Positions 41,967 through 50,972 of a stretch of 64,000 nt of DNA are shown piece by piece. The notes under the pieces are model-generated. The model worked only from the letters and a program-made list of their open reading frames with translations. It ran no database searches and was not told where the DNA came from. The stretch is from Streptomyces silvae. Lineage in GTDB: Bacteria; Actinomycetota; Actinomycetes; Streptomycetales; Streptomycetaceae. Both the position numbers and the translations under genes were made by a program. How positions within the stretch are numbered: position 1 is the first letter of the stretch; each line of letters begins with the position of its first letter. The stretch is from the NCBI RefSeq assembly GCF_016745505.1, contig NZ_JAERUC010000069.1:1-64000 (forward strand), read 5' to 3'.

Positions 41967-42515
41967 ATGGCCACCGGACGCACGGATCCGCAGCGGCGCG
42001 AACGCATCCTCGCCGCCACGCTCGACCACATCGCCGAGGAGGGGGTCGCGGGCGTCTCCCACCGCAAGATCGCCGTACGTGCCGATGTCCCGCTGGGCTC
42101 GATGACGTATCACTTCGACGGCATCGACGACCTGTTGCGCGAGGCCTTCACCCGCTTCGCCGACCACATCGTGGCCGTCTTCGAGCTGTACCTGGGCCGC
42201 GCCGAGACCCCCGAGCAGGCCCGTGAGGCGGTCACCGACCTCATCCACGTGCTCTCCGAAGGCCCCCGCCGGGAGCTCGTCCTCACCCAGGAGCTCTACA
42301 CGCTGGCCGCCCGGCGCGACGAGTACCGCGAGCTGACCCACGCGTGGATGAACCGCAGCCGCCGTCTGCTGGAGCAGCACTTCGACCCGGACACCGCGCG
42401 CACGCTGGACGCCCTGATCGAGGGGCTCGCCCTGCACCGGGCCCTCGACACCGAGCCGCAGGACCGCGAGCTGACGCGGCTCGCGGTGCTGCGCATGACC
42501 CCGGGCCCGTCGTAA
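41967..42515 (+). CDS. TetR-family regulator co-transcribed with the acetyltransferase
   Basis: 182-aa TetR protein: helix-turn-helix about 10-55 (ERILAATLDHIAEEGVAGVSHRKIAVRADVPLGSMTYHFDGIDDLL), C-terminal ligand domain with FTRFADHIVAVFE. Placed 12 bp after the acetyltransferase stop, so it probably autoregulates the pair through the GTACGTTCGTAC site. Ends before a strong bidirectional terminator. Confidence 0.92.
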   Translation: MATGRTDPQRRERILAATLDHIAEEGVAGVSHRKIAVRADVPLGSMTYHFDGIDDLLREAFTRFADHIVAVFELYLGRAETPEQAREAVTDLIHVLSEGPRRELVLTQELYTLAARRDEYRELTHAWMNRSRRLLEQHFDPDTARTLDALIEGLALHRALDTEPQDRELTRLAVLRMTPGPS

Positions 42516-42538
42516 GGCCGACGAGCCCTCCCCGAACC

Positions 42539-42576
42539 GCCTGTGGGGCGCGGACCTGACACCGCGCCCCACAGGC
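42539..42576. terminator. Bidirectional terminator between tetR and the siderophore operon
   Basis: Perfect 15-bp stem (42539-42553 with 42562-42576) and 8-nt loop between two convergent genes; the strongest hairpin in the window. Confidence 0.85.
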
Positions 42577-42589
42577 TTCAGCCGCTACC

Positions 42590-43576
42590 TCACTTCGTCA
42601 GGTCGGCCCGGAGCTCGTCGAGGATCTTGTCCGCCGCCGTGTAGCCGATGCCCTGGATCCACAGCTCGTCCTCGACGGGGAACACCTTGCCGCTCTTCAC
42701 CGCGGCCATGTTCTTCCACAGGCCGCTGCCTACCGTCTGCGTCTCCTTGGACTTCTTGGCGTCCCCGTACGTCGAGTGGAAGATCACGTCCGCGTCCGCC
42801 TGGTCGATCTTCTCCGGGCTGACGTCGTACGAGAAGCCGTCCTTCGCCTTGTCGACGATCGCGGGCCGGCCCAGACCGACGTCGGCGAGGATCGTCGCGA
42901 TGTAGTTCTCGAGTCCGTAGACACGGATGTCCGCGCCCTCGACGAAGCGCACCATGTTGACCTCGGTGGCCGCCGCCTTCTCCTTGCCGCCGAGCGCCTC
43001 GGTGACCTCGCCGACGTGCTTCCCGTACGCGGCGATGACCTTCTCGGCCGCCGGGACCTTGCCGAGCGCGTTGGCGTGGACCTGGAAGTTCTCCTTCCAG
43101 GGGTAGCCCGTGTTCTCCGTCATGACCGTCGGCGCGATCTTGGACAGCTCGTCGTACTTGTCGCCGTGGCGGATCTTGCTGGTGAGGATCAGGTCGGGCT
43201 TCAGCCCCGCGATGGCCTCCAGGTTCGGCGTCATCATCTCGCCGACGTCCTTGATGCCGGCGACCTTCTCCTGGGGCAGGTAGCTCAGGTAGCCCGACTC
43301 CGTGCCGGTGTGCGTGGCGCCGACCGGCGTGACACCGAGGGTGAGCGCGGAGTCCAGCTCGGCGGTGTCCAGGACGACGACCCGCTTCGGGGCGACCGGG
43401 ACCTTGACGTTGCCCATGGCGGTGGCGACCGCGTGGGTCCTGCCGTCGGAGGTCGAGCCGCCGGAGTTGGAGTCCGAGCCGGAGCCGGAGTCGGACGAGC
43501 AGGAGGTGAGGGCCAGTGCGGTGGCCAGGGCCAGCGAACCGGTGACGAGCAGACGAGCCGCAGGAGCTGTGGGCAT
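42590..43576 (-). CDS. Iron-siderophore ABC transporter, lipoprotein binding subunit
   Basis: 328-aa FecB-like binding protein. Signal peptide with lipobox LTSC (Cys about 26), then a Ser/Gly/Asp linker and the periplasmic-binding fold (about 50-325; RVVVLDTAELDSALTLGVTPVG, LKPDLILTSKIRH, VIFHSTYGD). Attached to the membrane, it delivers ferric siderophore to the permease. Last gene of the operon, only 1 bp after the ATPase stop. Ligand unknown; catecholate/enterobactin-like and mixed-type ligands are possible. Confidence 0.92.
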   Translation of the reverse strand: MPTAPAARLLVTGSLALATALALTSCSSDSGSGSDSNSGGSTSDGRTHAVATAMGNVKVPVAPKRVVVLDTAELDSALTLGVTPVGATHTGTESGYLSYLPQEKVAGIKDVGEMMTPNLEAIAGLKPDLILTSKIRHGDKYDELSKIAPTVMTENTGYPWKENFQVHANALGKVPAAEKVIAAYGKHVGEVTEALGGKEKAAATEVNMVRFVEGADIRVYGLENYIATILADVGLGRPAIVDKAKDGFSYDVSPEKIDQADADVIFHSTYGDAKKSKETQTVGSGLWKNMAAVKSGKVFPVEDELWIQGIGYTAADKILDELRADLTK

Positions 43577-43577
43577 G

Positions 43578-44471
43578 TCAGAGAGCCTTTCCGGAGGAGG
43601 ACGGGGACGGGGCGGACGGGGCGGACCGGTCCGGGGACCAGGGAGCGCCCGGTACGACGAGCGGTGAACCCGTGACCGGGTCCGGGACGATGACGGCCTC
43701 CAGGCCGAAGACCTCGCGGACGAGTCCGGCGGTGACCACGTCCTCGGGGCGCCCCTCCGCGACGATGCGCCCCGCCTTCATGGCGACGAGGTGGTCGGCG
43801 TACCGGGCGGCCTGGTTGAGGTCGTGCAGGACGGTGACGACGGTCCGCCCCCGGGTGCCGTCCGCCGCCGGGGCGGCCAGCCGGCGCACCAGGTCCAGGA
43901 CCTCGACCTGGTGGGCGATGTCGAGATACGTCGTCGGCTCGTCGAGCAGCAGCAGATCGGTGTCCTGCGCGAGGGCCATCGCGATCCACACCCGCTGCCG
44001 CTGGCCCCCGGACAGCTCGTCCACCGGCCGGTCGCCGAGCGCGGTGATGTCCGTACGCTCCATGGCGTCCGTGACCGCGCGCTCGTCCTCGTCCGACCAC
44101 TGCTGCCACCAGCGCTGGTGCGGCTGGCGGCCCCGGGCGACCAGATCGGAGACGGTGATCGCCTCGGGCGCCACCGGGCTCTGCGGGAGCAGTCCGACCG
44201 ACCTGGCGATGGTGCGCGTGGGGATGCGCGCCAGCTCCGTACCGTCCAGGAGCACCGATCCGCCGGCCGGTTTCAGCAGCCGGCCCAGGGCGCGCAGCGT
44301 CGTCGACTTGCCGCAGGCGTTGGGGCCGACGATCACCGTCACGCGCCCGTCGGGCACGGCGAGGTCCAGCTCGTGCACGACGGTGCGGTCCTCGTAGGCG
44401 AGGGTCAGGAAGCGCGCCGTGAGCCTGGACGGCGTCGTGGTGTCGGCGTCCGTGGGACAGGTCGTGGTCAT
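43578..44471 (-). CDS. Iron-siderophore ABC transporter, ATPase subunit
   Basis: 297-aa FecE/FepC-like ATPase: Walker [15 protein letters not shown] (about 50), Q-loop [13 protein letters not shown], signature [17 protein letters not shown] (about 150), Walker [14 protein letters not shown]-loop [18 protein letters not shown] is 6 nt before the ATG, which overlaps the permease stop (ATGA). The Pro/Ser-rich C-terminal tail is longer than usual. Confidence 0.95.
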   Translation of the reverse strand: MTTTCPTDADTTTPSRLTARFLTLAYEDRTVVHELDLAVPDGRVTVIVGPNACGKSTTLRALGRLLKPAGGSVLLDGTELARIPTRTIARSVGLLPQSPVAPEAITVSDLVARGRQPHQRWWQQWSDEDERAVTDAMERTDITALGDRPVDELSGGQRQRVWIAMALAQDTDLLLLDEPTTYLDIAHQVEVLDLVRRLAAPAADGTRGRTVVTVLHDLNQAARYADHLVAMKAGRIVAEGRPEDVVTAGLVREVFGLEAVIVPDPVTGSPLVVPGAPWSPDRSAPSAPSPSSSGKAL

Positions 44472-45553
44472 GCGTTGCCTCCAGTGCGGCCACCGTGGCC
44501 ACGGATGATCAGCCAGATCAGGTACGGGGCGCCGACCGCCGCCGTCAGCACGCCCACCGGCAGCTCGGTGGGGGAGAAGAGCCTGCGGGCCAGCAGATCG
44601 GCGAGGACGACGATCACGGCGCCGAGCAGCGCCGAGCACAGCAGCGGGATCTGCGCCGTACGCGTCATCCGCCGCGCGATCTGCGGGGCGAGCAGCGCCA
44701 CGAAGTCGACCGGCCCCGCCGTGCCCGTCGCCACGGACGCCAGGACCACCCCGAGGGCGACGAGCCCCAGCCGTACGCGCCCGAGGCGTACGCCCAGCGC
44801 CGTCGCGGTGTCGTCGTCCATCGACACGGTGCGCTGCGCGCGGGCCGCCCACAGCACGGCGGGCAGCAGGACGAGCAGGGCCCAGCCGATGGGGGCGGCC
44901 TCGTCCCAGCCGCGGCCGTTGAGCGAGCCCGTCATCCAGATCTGCGCCTGCTGGGCGACCAGGTAGTCGCCCTTGGTCAGGAACAGGGTCGTCACCGAGC
45001 GCAGGGCGATCGCGAAGCCGATCCCGATGAGGACGAACCGGGTCGCGTGGAGCCCGCCGCGCCACGCGAAGACGTACACCAGCGCGGCGGCGGCGATCCC
45101 GCCGACGACGGACAGGTAGGGCAGGACGGTGTACGAGGTGAGGCCGAAGGTCATCGCGCCGACGGTGAGCGCGCTCGCGCCCTGGCTGATGCCGATGATG
45201 TCGGGGCTGGCGAGCGGGTTGCGGGCGACGGTCTGGATCAGCGCCCCGGCGATCCCGAAGGCCGCGCCGACGAGCAGCCCGACGACCATGCGGGGCAGCC
45301 GCAGGGTGCCCACGACCAGCTCGTCCGGGGAGGGCTGCCCGAGGACGACCTTCACCGCCTCCGCGGGCGCCACGAAGCTCTCGCCGGTGCAGAGGTAGGC
45401 GACACAGACCGCCGCCAGCAGGACGACGAGGGCCACCGCGACGAGCGCGGCCCGCCGGTGGAGCAGGAACCGGGCCCGCTTCCCGACCCGTACGACCCGG
45501 TAGCCGGCGGGACGGACCGGGGTCCGTACGGGCACTGCCGTGTCCGCGCTCAT
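44468..45553 (-). CDS. Iron-siderophore ABC transporter, permease (FepG-like)
   Basis: 361-aa FecCD-family permease with nine or ten membrane segments; [44 protein letters not shown] is the family hallmark (about 82-125). N-terminal 35 residues are Arg-rich and cytoplasmic. ATG 45553 overlaps the preceding permease stop. Pairs with the FepD-like subunit. Confidence 0.94.
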   Translation of the reverse strand: MSADTAVPVRTPVRPAGYRVVRVGKRARFLLHRRAALVAVALVVLLAAVCVAYLCTGESFVAPAEAVKVVLGQPSPDELVVGTLRLPRMVVGLLVGAAFGIAGALIQTVARNPLASPDIIGISQGASALTVGAMTFGLTSYTVLPYLSVVGGIAAAALVYVFAWRGGLHATRFVLIGIGFAIALRSVTTLFLTKGDYLVAQQAQIWMTGSLNGRGWDEAAPIGWALLVLLPAVLWAARAQRTVSMDDDTATALGVRLGRVRLGLVALGVVLASVATGTAGPVDFVALLAPQIARRMTRTAQIPLLCSALLGAVIVVLADLLARRLFSPTELPVGVLTAAVGAPYLIWLIIRGHGGRTGGNA

Positions 45554-46560
45554 GCGGGCACCGCCTTCCGGCGTACGAGGGTGACCAGGAACGGGACGCC
45601 GATCAGCGCCGTCATCACGCCCGCCGGGACCTCGCCCGGCGGGAACAGGACCCGGCCGACGACATCGGAGACCAGGAGCATCACGGGCCCGACGAGCGCC
45701 GCCATCGGCAGCACCCAGCGGTGGTCGCCGCCGACGATCGCGCGGGCGATGTGCGGCACCGCGAGGCCGACGAAGGCGATCGGCCCGGCCGCCGCGACGC
45801 CCGCGCCGGTGAGCACGGTGGCGCCGATGCCGCCGACGATGCGGACCGCCGCCACGTTCTGCCCCAGGCCCTTCGCGACGTCGTCGCCCAGCGCCAGCGC
45901 GTCGAGCCCGCGCGCCACGGACGCCACGAGGACGGCGCCGATCAGCAGGAACGGCCAGATCTGCTGGGCGACCTGGGCCTCCCGGCCGGCGATCGATCCC
46001 ACCTGCCAGAAGCGGAACTCGTCCAGCGCCGACGCCTTGGTGGTGAGCACCGCCATCGTCACCGACACCAGCAGCGCGTTGATCGCGGCGCCGCCCAGCG
46101 CGAGCTTCACCGGCGTCGCACCGCCCCGGCCCCGGGCGGCGATGGCGTACACGGCGACGGACGCGACGGCGGCGCCCGCGAACGCGAACCACACATAGCC
46201 GGTGAGGGTGTGGACCCCGGCGTAGGCGATGGCCAGGACGACGGCCACCGAGGCGCCCTGGCTGATCCCGAGGATCCCCGGGTCGGCGATGGGGTTACGG
46301 GTGATGCCCTGGAGCACGGTGCCCGCGAGGGCGAGCGCCGCACCGACCATCAGCCCGATCACGGTGCGCGGCACCCGCATCTGCCGGATCACCTCGGCGG
46401 CGTCGGAGTGCCCGCCGTGCAGCAGGGCGTCGAGGACCGCCGACGGCGCGATGGTCCGGGCCCCCACGGCGAGGCTGAGCAGGACGGCGAGCAGCAGGGC
46501 GACGACGGCGACGGCGATCGCCGTCGCGCGTCGGGACAGGCGTGGAGCGGCGGCTGCCAT
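45550..46560 (-). CDS. Iron-siderophore ABC transporter, permease (FepD-like)
   Basis: 336-aa FecCD-family permease: [44 protein letters not shown] near residues 62-105 and a second conserved block [15 protein letters not shown] near 250. First gene of the four-gene operon (D-G-C-B order). ATG 46560 chosen; a TTG three codons upstream is possible. An iron-box-like site lies 54 bp upstream. Confidence 0.93.
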   Translation of the reverse strand: MAAAAPRLSRRATAIAVAVVALLLAVLLSLAVGARTIAPSAVLDALLHGGHSDAAEVIRQMRVPRTVIGLMVGAALALAGTVLQGITRNPIADPGILGISQGASVAVVLAIAYAGVHTLTGYVWFAFAGAAVASVAVYAIAARGRGGATPVKLALGGAAINALLVSVTMAVLTTKASALDEFRFWQVGSIAGREAQVAQQIWPFLLIGAVLVASVARGLDALALGDDVAKGLGQNVAAVRIVGGIGATVLTGAGVAAAGPIAFVGLAVPHIARAIVGGDHRWVLPMAALVGPVMLLVSDVVGRVLFPPGEVPAGVMTALIGVPFLVTLVRRKAVPA

Positions 46561-46613
46561 CGGAACCAATCGGGGTGAGCGAGAACCAGGGAGTGCGGGG
46601 GAGCGGGATGTTG

Positions 46614-46632
46614 CGAGGTAAGGCTTGGCTAA
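46614..46632. promoter_or_regulatory. Iron box (DmdR/IdeR-type) before the siderophore operon
   Basis: CGAGGTAAGGCTTGGCTAA matches the 19-bp IdeR/DmdR consensus TTAGGTTAGSCTAACCTAA at 13 positions. Placement 54-72 bp upstream of the first permease ATG fits iron-dependent repression of uptake. Confidence 0.7.
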
Positions 46633-46678
46633 GTCTATGGGTGCCCTGTGGACCGGGTCAGGGCACCCGCCCCCTTCG

Positions 46679-47233
46679 TCACCGCGCCCGCGCCGTACGC
46701 AGCTCCACCTCCCGGGCGGTCACGGGCGCCCGGCAGCTGTGGACGTCGCCGGGCCGCAGGGCGCCGGGCGTGCTGTACGGGCCGTGGACGGCGACGAAGG
46801 AGACGGCCGTCAGCGAGGCGGGCTGCCAGAAGGTGCGGTAGTACGGCGCGTTGCCCGGGTACTCCGGGACCTCCACCAGCGGCACGCCCCGCCGGTCCAG
46901 CAGACGCCGCAGCTTCTCGAACCGGAGCCGCGGTGCGAACCGTCCGTAGCGGGCCCGGAGCTCCTCGCCCGGGACGGTGCGGGCGCGGTGGGCGAGCCGG
47001 TGCACCTGGAGGGTGAAGTGGTGCCCCTCCCAGGGGTCGCGGGCCCGTGCGCGGTGGAAGTGGAACTCGGCCAGGCCGTAGTCACGGCACATGGCCCTGC
47101 CGCCGAAGTCGCTCTCGGCGAAGCCGGGCCCCAGGACGGAGGCGACGCGCTCGGGGGAGTCGTCCGGCCGGAGGCCGAGCACGGTGCCGGTGGTGACGGC
47201 ATGGACGTAGAACGCCAGGGAGTACGGGGTCAA
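46679..47233 (-). CDS. Conserved hypothetical protein (about 184 aa)
   Basis: A soluble protein with AFYVHAVTTGTVLGLRPDDSPERVASVLGP at the N-terminus and FHFHRARARDPWEGHHFTLQVHRLAH in the middle; I recognise no family. The start used is TTG 47233, which has GAGGAAGG just upstream; a GTG ten codons earlier is possible. It faces the HAD phosphatase gene (108-bp divergent gap) and precedes the iron box of the siderophore operon, but nothing ties it to iron. Leucine/arginine-rich C-terminus. Confidence 0.7.
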   Translation of the reverse strand: MTPYSLAFYVHAVTTGTVLGLRPDDSPERVASVLGPGFAESDFGGRAMCRDYGLAEFHFHRARARDPWEGHHFTLQVHRLAHRARTVPGEELRARYGRFAPRLRFEKLRRLLDRRGVPLVEVPEYPGNAPYYRTFWQPASLTAVSFVAVHGPYSTPGALRPGDVHSCRAPVTAREVELRTARAR

Positions 47234-47341
47234 GGGCCTTCCTCGGGGGCGCGGGCTTGGCACGGCAGGGGAGCGGACGCGTCCGGTTCGCGCCGTGGAC
47301 GGCCCGGCCGGCCGGTTCGGGGGACCTGCACAATGGGTCGC

Positions 47342-47959
47342 ATGCCTTCACCCAGCCTGACGGTCGGTTTCGACCTCGACATGACGCTCATCGACTCGCG
47401 GCCCGGGATCAAGGTCGCCTACGAGGTACTGGCCGCCGAGACGGGTGTGTACATCGACACCGATCTGGTCGTCAGCCGGCTCGGGCCGCCGCTCCAGGAC
47501 GAGATGCGGAACTGGTTCCCGGCCGACGCGATCGACGAGGCCTGCGACCGGTACCGCGCGATCTACCCGGACACCGCGATCACCCCGTCGACCGCGCTCC
47601 CGGGCGCGCGGGAGGCCGTCGAGGCCGTCCAGGCGCTCGGCGGGCGGGCGATGGTCGTCACCGCCAAGTACGAGCCGAACGCCAAGCTCCACCTCGCGCA
47701 CCTCGGCATAGAGGCGGACGTGCTGATCGGCGGGCTCTGGGCCGAGGGCAAGGCGGAAGCCCTCCTGGAGCACGGTGCGCGGATCTACGTCGGCGACCAC
47801 ACCGGGGACGTCCGCGGGGCGCGCGCGGCGAACGCCCTGTCGGTCGCGGTCACCACCGGCCCGTGCGACGAGGCGGAGCTGCGGACGGCCGGCGCCGATG
47901 TGATCCTGCCGGACCTCACGGAGTTCCCCGCCTGGCTGCGGACCTTCGCGGCGGCCTGA
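47342..47959 (+). CDS. HAD-superfamily hydrolase
   Basis: 205-aa phosphatase of the haloacid dehalogenase superfamily: motif I FDLDMTLIDS (about 9-18), motif II VVTAKYE (about 103), motif III Lys in EGKAEALLEHG, motif IV YVGDHTGDVRGA (about 144-155). A small helical cap follows motif I. Phosphoglycolate phosphatase-like, substrate uncertain. No Shine-Dalgarno; CACAAT lies 8 nt before ATG 47342 (leaderless possible); an ATG three codons upstream exists. Confidence 0.9.
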   Translation: MPSPSLTVGFDLDMTLIDSRPGIKVAYEVLAAETGVYIDTDLVVSRLGPPLQDEMRNWFPADAIDEACDRYRAIYPDTAITPSTALPGAREAVEAVQALGGRAMVVTAKYEPNAKLHLAHLGIEADVLIGGLWAEGKAEALLEHGARIYVGDHTGDVRGARAANALSVAVTTGPCDEAELRTAGADVILPDLTEFPAWLRTFAAA

Positions 47960-48010
47960 CGCCCGACGCCTGACACCCGACGCCCGGCCCTGTGGGCGGA
48001 ATCCGGGCGG

Positions 48011-48247
48011 CTACCTCGTGGCGGCGCGCTTCGGGGAGTTCTTCCACACCGACCGCACCACCCCCGCGGCGGCGATCAGGAAGCCCAGGCCCATCAGCAT
48101 GCACACCGCGTAGGCGGCGGACGGGAACGGGTCGGTGCCCAGGAACAACGGGGCCACAGTGACCAGTGTGGCCAGTGCGCCGATGAAGAAGACGATCGCG
48201 CCGACCTGAACGAGCCGGTCGCCTGCGCCGGAAGGAGTAGTACTCAC
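48011..48247 (-). CDS. Small two-TM membrane protein
   Basis: 78-aa protein with two membrane helices (about 15-37 and 43-66) and a basic C-terminus (VWKNSPKRAATR). Common in Streptomyces beside the cold-shock gene; function unknown. GTG 48247 has TACCCT exactly 6 nt upstream and no Shine-Dalgarno, another likely leaderless gene. Divergent from the cold-shock gene. Confidence 0.82.
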   Translation of the reverse strand: MSTTPSGAGDRLVQVGAIVFFIGALATLVTVAPLFLGTDPFPSAAYAVCMLMGLGFLIAAAGVVRSVWKNSPKRAATR

Positions 48248-48292
48248 CCGGTCAGGGTAGTTCCCAGCTCGGCGGAACCGTTCGGCGACGTC

Positions 48293-48377
48293 TTGTGTCC
48301 GGCCCCTGGACCATTAGCCTGGGGCATGGCGGGTCGGAAGACCCGCTGTACTGCTATCCGGAGCCGTTTCACGGCTC
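48293..48377 (+). promoter_or_regulatory. Promoter and two-hairpin 5' leader of the cold-shock gene
   Basis: TTGTGT (48293-48298), 16 bp, TAGCCT (48315-48320) would give a leader of about 87 nt. It contains hairpin GCGGGTC-GGAA-GACCCGC (48329-48346) and hairpin GAGCCG-TTTCA-CGGCTC (48361-48377), both before the Shine-Dalgarno. Such structured leaders are common before cold-shock genes. Confidence 0.6.
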
Positions 48378-48413
48378 TCCCGCGCACCGACGAGTACGAG
48401 GACGAGGACAGAC

Positions 48414-48797
48414 GTGCCCACGGGTAAGGTCAAATGGTTCAATTCGGAAAAGGGCTTCGGCTTTCTTTCGCGCGACGACGGCGCCGACGTCTTCGTCCAC
48501 TCCTCCGTCCTCCCGGCCGGCGTCGAGGCGCTCAAGCCCGGTCAGCGCGTCGAGTTCGGTGTGGTCGCGGGCCAGCGCGGTGACCAGGCCCTCTCCGTGG
48601 TGATCCTCGACCCGACCCCGTCCGTCGCCGCCGCACAGCGGCGCAGGCCGGACGAGCTGGCCTCGATCGTGCAGGACCTGACGACGGTCCTGGAGAACAT
48701 CACACCGCTGCTGGAGCGGGGCCGCTACCCCGACAAGGCGGCCGGTGCGAAGATCGCCGGCCTGCTCAGGGCCGTCGCCGACCAGCTCGACGTCTGA
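48414..48797 (+). CDS. Cold-shock domain protein with C-terminal extension
   Basis: 127-aa protein. Residues 1-66 are a cold-shock domain with RNP1 KGFGFLS and RNP2 VFVHSSV; the remaining 60 residues form a helical extension (ELASIVQDLTTVLENITPLLERGRYPDKAAGAKIAGLLRAVADQLDV) seen in actinobacterial CspB-like proteins. Binds single-stranded RNA/DNA. GTG 48414 has GAGGA 5-6 nt upstream. Confidence 0.94.
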   Translation: MPTGKVKWFNSEKGFGFLSRDDGADVFVHSSVLPAGVEALKPGQRVEFGVVAGQRGDQALSVVILDPTPSVAAAQRRRPDELASIVQDLTTVLENITPLLERGRYPDKAAGAKIAGLLRAVADQLDV

Positions 48798-48809
48798 CCG
48801 GGGGCCGGT

Positions 48810-48832
48810 GGCCGGGCCCGTGCGGCCCGGCC
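48810..48832. terminator. Terminator between cold-shock gene and mqnD
   Basis: GGCCGGGCC-CGTGC-GGCCCGGCC, 9-bp stem between convergent genes. Confidence 0.65.
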
Positions 48833-48840
48833 CGCCCGCC

Positions 48841-49740
48841 TCAGCGCCCGGTGACGGAGAACGCGTCGGGGGCCAGCGCCGGCACGAGGCCCTCGGCCGC
48901 CGCCCGGGTCAGCAGCCCCCGGATCGCCGCGTAGCCGTTCTCGCCCAGGTCGGCGGTGAACTCGTTCACGTACAGCCCGATGTGCTGGTCGGCCACGGCC
49001 GGGTCCATCTCCTGGGCGTGCTCCAGGACGTACGGGCGTGAGCGCTCCGGGTCGTCCCAGGCCATCCGCACCGACGTACGGATCGACTCCGACAGCCGGT
49101 TCAGCGTCTCCTCGCCCAGTGAGCGCTTCGCGATGATCGCGCCCAGCGGGATCGGCAGGCCGGTGGTCGACTCCCAGTGCTCGCCCATGTCGGCGAGGCT
49201 GTGCAGCCCGTAGTTCTGGTAGGTGAAGCGGGCCTCGTGGATCACGAGCCCGGCGTCCACCCGGCCGTCGCGCACCGCCGGCATGATCTCGTCGAACGGC
49301 ATGACGACGATCTCGCCCACCCCGTCCGGCACGACCTCGGCCGCCCACAGCCGGAACAGCAGATAGGCCGTGGAGCGCTCGCTCGGCACGGCGACCGTCT
49401 TCCCCGTCAGGTCCGTGCCCGGCTCCTTCGTGAGGACGAGCGGCCCGCAGCCGCGCCCCAGGGCCCCGCCGCACGGCAGCAGCGCGTACTCGTCGAGCAC
49501 CCACGGCAGGACGGCGTACGACACCTTCAGCACATCCAGCTCGCCGCGCTCGGCCATGCCGTTGGTGAGGTCGATGTCGGCGAAGGTGACGTCGAGGGCG
49601 GGCGCGCCGGGGACCCTTCCGTGCGCCCAGGCGTCGAAGACGAAGGTGTCGTTCGGACACGGCGAGAAGGCGATCCGCAGCGCGGGGAGCGAGGCGGAGC
49701 CGGTCGCGGTGTCAGTCACGGTGTCGGTCGATTCGGTCAT
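48841..49740 (-). CDS. mqnD: 1,4-dihydroxy-6-naphthoate synthase
   Basis: 299-aa enzyme of the futalosine menaquinone pathway that converts cyclic dehypoxanthinyl futalosine to 1,4-dihydroxy-6-naphthoate. The solute-binding-like fold shows IAFSPCPNDTFVFDAWAHG, DIDLTNGMAERGELDVLKVS, AVPSERSTAYLLFRLW and DAGLVIHEARFTYQ. A 20-residue disordered N-terminus is extra. Overlaps mqnB by 29 bp, with mqnB upstream. Confidence 0.95.
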   Translation of the reverse strand: MTESTDTVTDTATGSASLPALRIAFSPCPNDTFVFDAWAHGRVPGAPALDVTFADIDLTNGMAERGELDVLKVSYAVLPWVLDEYALLPCGGALGRGCGPLVLTKEPGTDLTGKTVAVPSERSTAYLLFRLWAAEVVPDGVGEIVVMPFDEIMPAVRDGRVDAGLVIHEARFTYQNYGLHSLADMGEHWESTTGLPIPLGAIIAKRSLGEETLNRLSESIRTSVRMAWDDPERSRPYVLEHAQEMDPAVADQHIGLYVNEFTADLGENGYAAIRGLLTRAAAEGLVPALAPDAFSVTGR

Positions 49741-50425
49741 GCCGGGTCCAACTTTCCACTACGGGTGCGGTCTTCCCGAACGCCTCGGTGAGCGCCGCCA
49801 GGGCGTCCCCGATGCGCCAGGCCGCGCGGTCGCGCGGCCCCACGGCGTTCGAGACGGCCCGGAGCTCCAGCGCCGGCACACCGAACCTGGCGGCGGCCTC
49901 CGCGACGCCGAAGCCCTCCATGGCCTCGGCGACGGCTCCGGGATGTGCGGCCAGCAGCTCGGCGGTGCGGGCCGCGCTGCCGGTCACGGTGGAGACGGTG
50001 AGGACGGTGCCCGGCAGGGCGCCGGTGGCCTCCGCCACGTCCCGTACGAGGGCCTCGGGCGGCAGGAAGGTGTCCCTGCCGAAGCCGAGACCGGTGACGG
50101 GCACGAAGCCGTCCGGGGTCTCGGCGCCCAGATCGGCGGCGACGACGGAGCTCGCCACGACGAGCGAGCCGACGGGCGCGGCGGGTGCGAAACCGCCGCC
50201 GATACCGGCCGAGACGACGGCTGCGTACGGGGTGGACGCGGCGGCCAGGGCGCAGGCGGTGGCGGCCGCCGCCGCGGCCGGGCCCGCGCCGCCCGCGAGG
50301 ACGTCGAAGGGGCCGGCCAGGTGCAGCTCGGCGCCCGGCACCTCACGTATCCGCGGCCCGTCCCCGAACGCGCGCGTGACCGCGTCCCGTTCGGCCGGGA
50401 CAGCGGTCACGACGAGCACCCGCAC
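49712..50425 (-). CDS. mqnB: Futalosine hydrolase
   Basis: 237-aa nucleosidase of the MTA/SAH nucleosidase fold that removes hypoxanthine from futalosine in the same pathway. Motifs VLVVTAVPAERDAV at the N-terminus, VVSAGIGGGF near 72, and AMEGFGVAEAA with the purine-site Glu near 170. GTG 50425 has GAGGA about 8 nt upstream. Its 3' end overlaps mqnD by 29 bp in another frame, so the two are coupled. Confidence 0.93.
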   Translation of the reverse strand: MRVLVVTAVPAERDAVTRAFGDGPRIREVPGAELHLAGPFDVLAGGAGPAAAAAATACALAAASTPYAAVVSAGIGGGFAPAAPVGSLVVASSVVAADLGAETPDGFVPVTGLGFGRDTFLPPEALVRDVAEATGALPGTVLTVSTVTGSAARTAELLAAHPGAVAEAMEGFGVAEAAARFGVPALELRAVSNAVGPRDRAAWRIGDALAALTEAFGKTAPVVESWTRHDRIDRHRD

Positions 50426-50462
50426 GGTGGAGATCCTCGGGTTCAGGGGGTCGGTCGGAGGG

Positions 50463-50945
50463 TCAGGAGGTCTTCGTGAGCTGGAAGTGCCAGACGCCCG
50501 TGAGCTTCTGACCCTTGGTCTCGACGATGCTGACCTGCGTCTTGTCCGCCGTGGTCTCGCCCGTCTGGCTGGCGAAGAAGGCGCTGCCGGGGATCGACCG
50601 GTAGGTCTTCTTGTACGGCTCCTGCTCGGCCTGCTGGCCGTTGATGAAGAGGGTCCAGCCGTGGTCCGCGATCTCGGGGTCGACGCCGAAGCGGACCTTG
50701 TCGTCCATCGCGACCTTGACGGACTTCTCCGCCTTCTTGTTCAGGCAGCCCTGGACCTCGGACTCCTTGAGCGCGTCGCCGTCGTTGTAGCAGGCGGCCT
50801 CGGTGCTCACCGAGTTGTCGCCGACCGTCACGGTGGCGAGCGGCGTCGGCTTGTCGCAGGCGGACAGGACAAGGAGTCCCGCGGACACGGCACCAAGAGC
50901 GACGCCGATTCGACGGCCCTTACCGGAGAAGAACGCAACGGTCAT
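50463..50945 (-). CDS. DUF2771 lipoprotein
   Basis: 160-aa exported lipoprotein: signal peptide with LSAC lipobox (Cys30) and an extracytoplasmic DUF2771 domain (NGQQAEQEPYKKTYRSI, GVWHFQLTK). Function unknown. No Shine-Dalgarno; TAGCCT lies 7 nt before ATG (leaderless). Sits 37 bp before mqnB and 27 bp after the MFS gene, a conserved actinobacterial order. Confidence 0.9.
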   Translation of the reverse strand: MTVAFFSGKGRRIGVALGAVSAGLLVLSACDKPTPLATVTVGDNSVSTEAACYNDGDALKESEVQGCLNKKAEKSVKVAMDDKVRFGVDPEIADHGWTLFINGQQAEQEPYKKTYRSIPGSAFFASQTGETTADKTQVSIVETKGQKLTGVWHFQLTKTS

Positions 50946-50972
50946 GGGCCGAAGGCTATCGGTCGGACCCGC

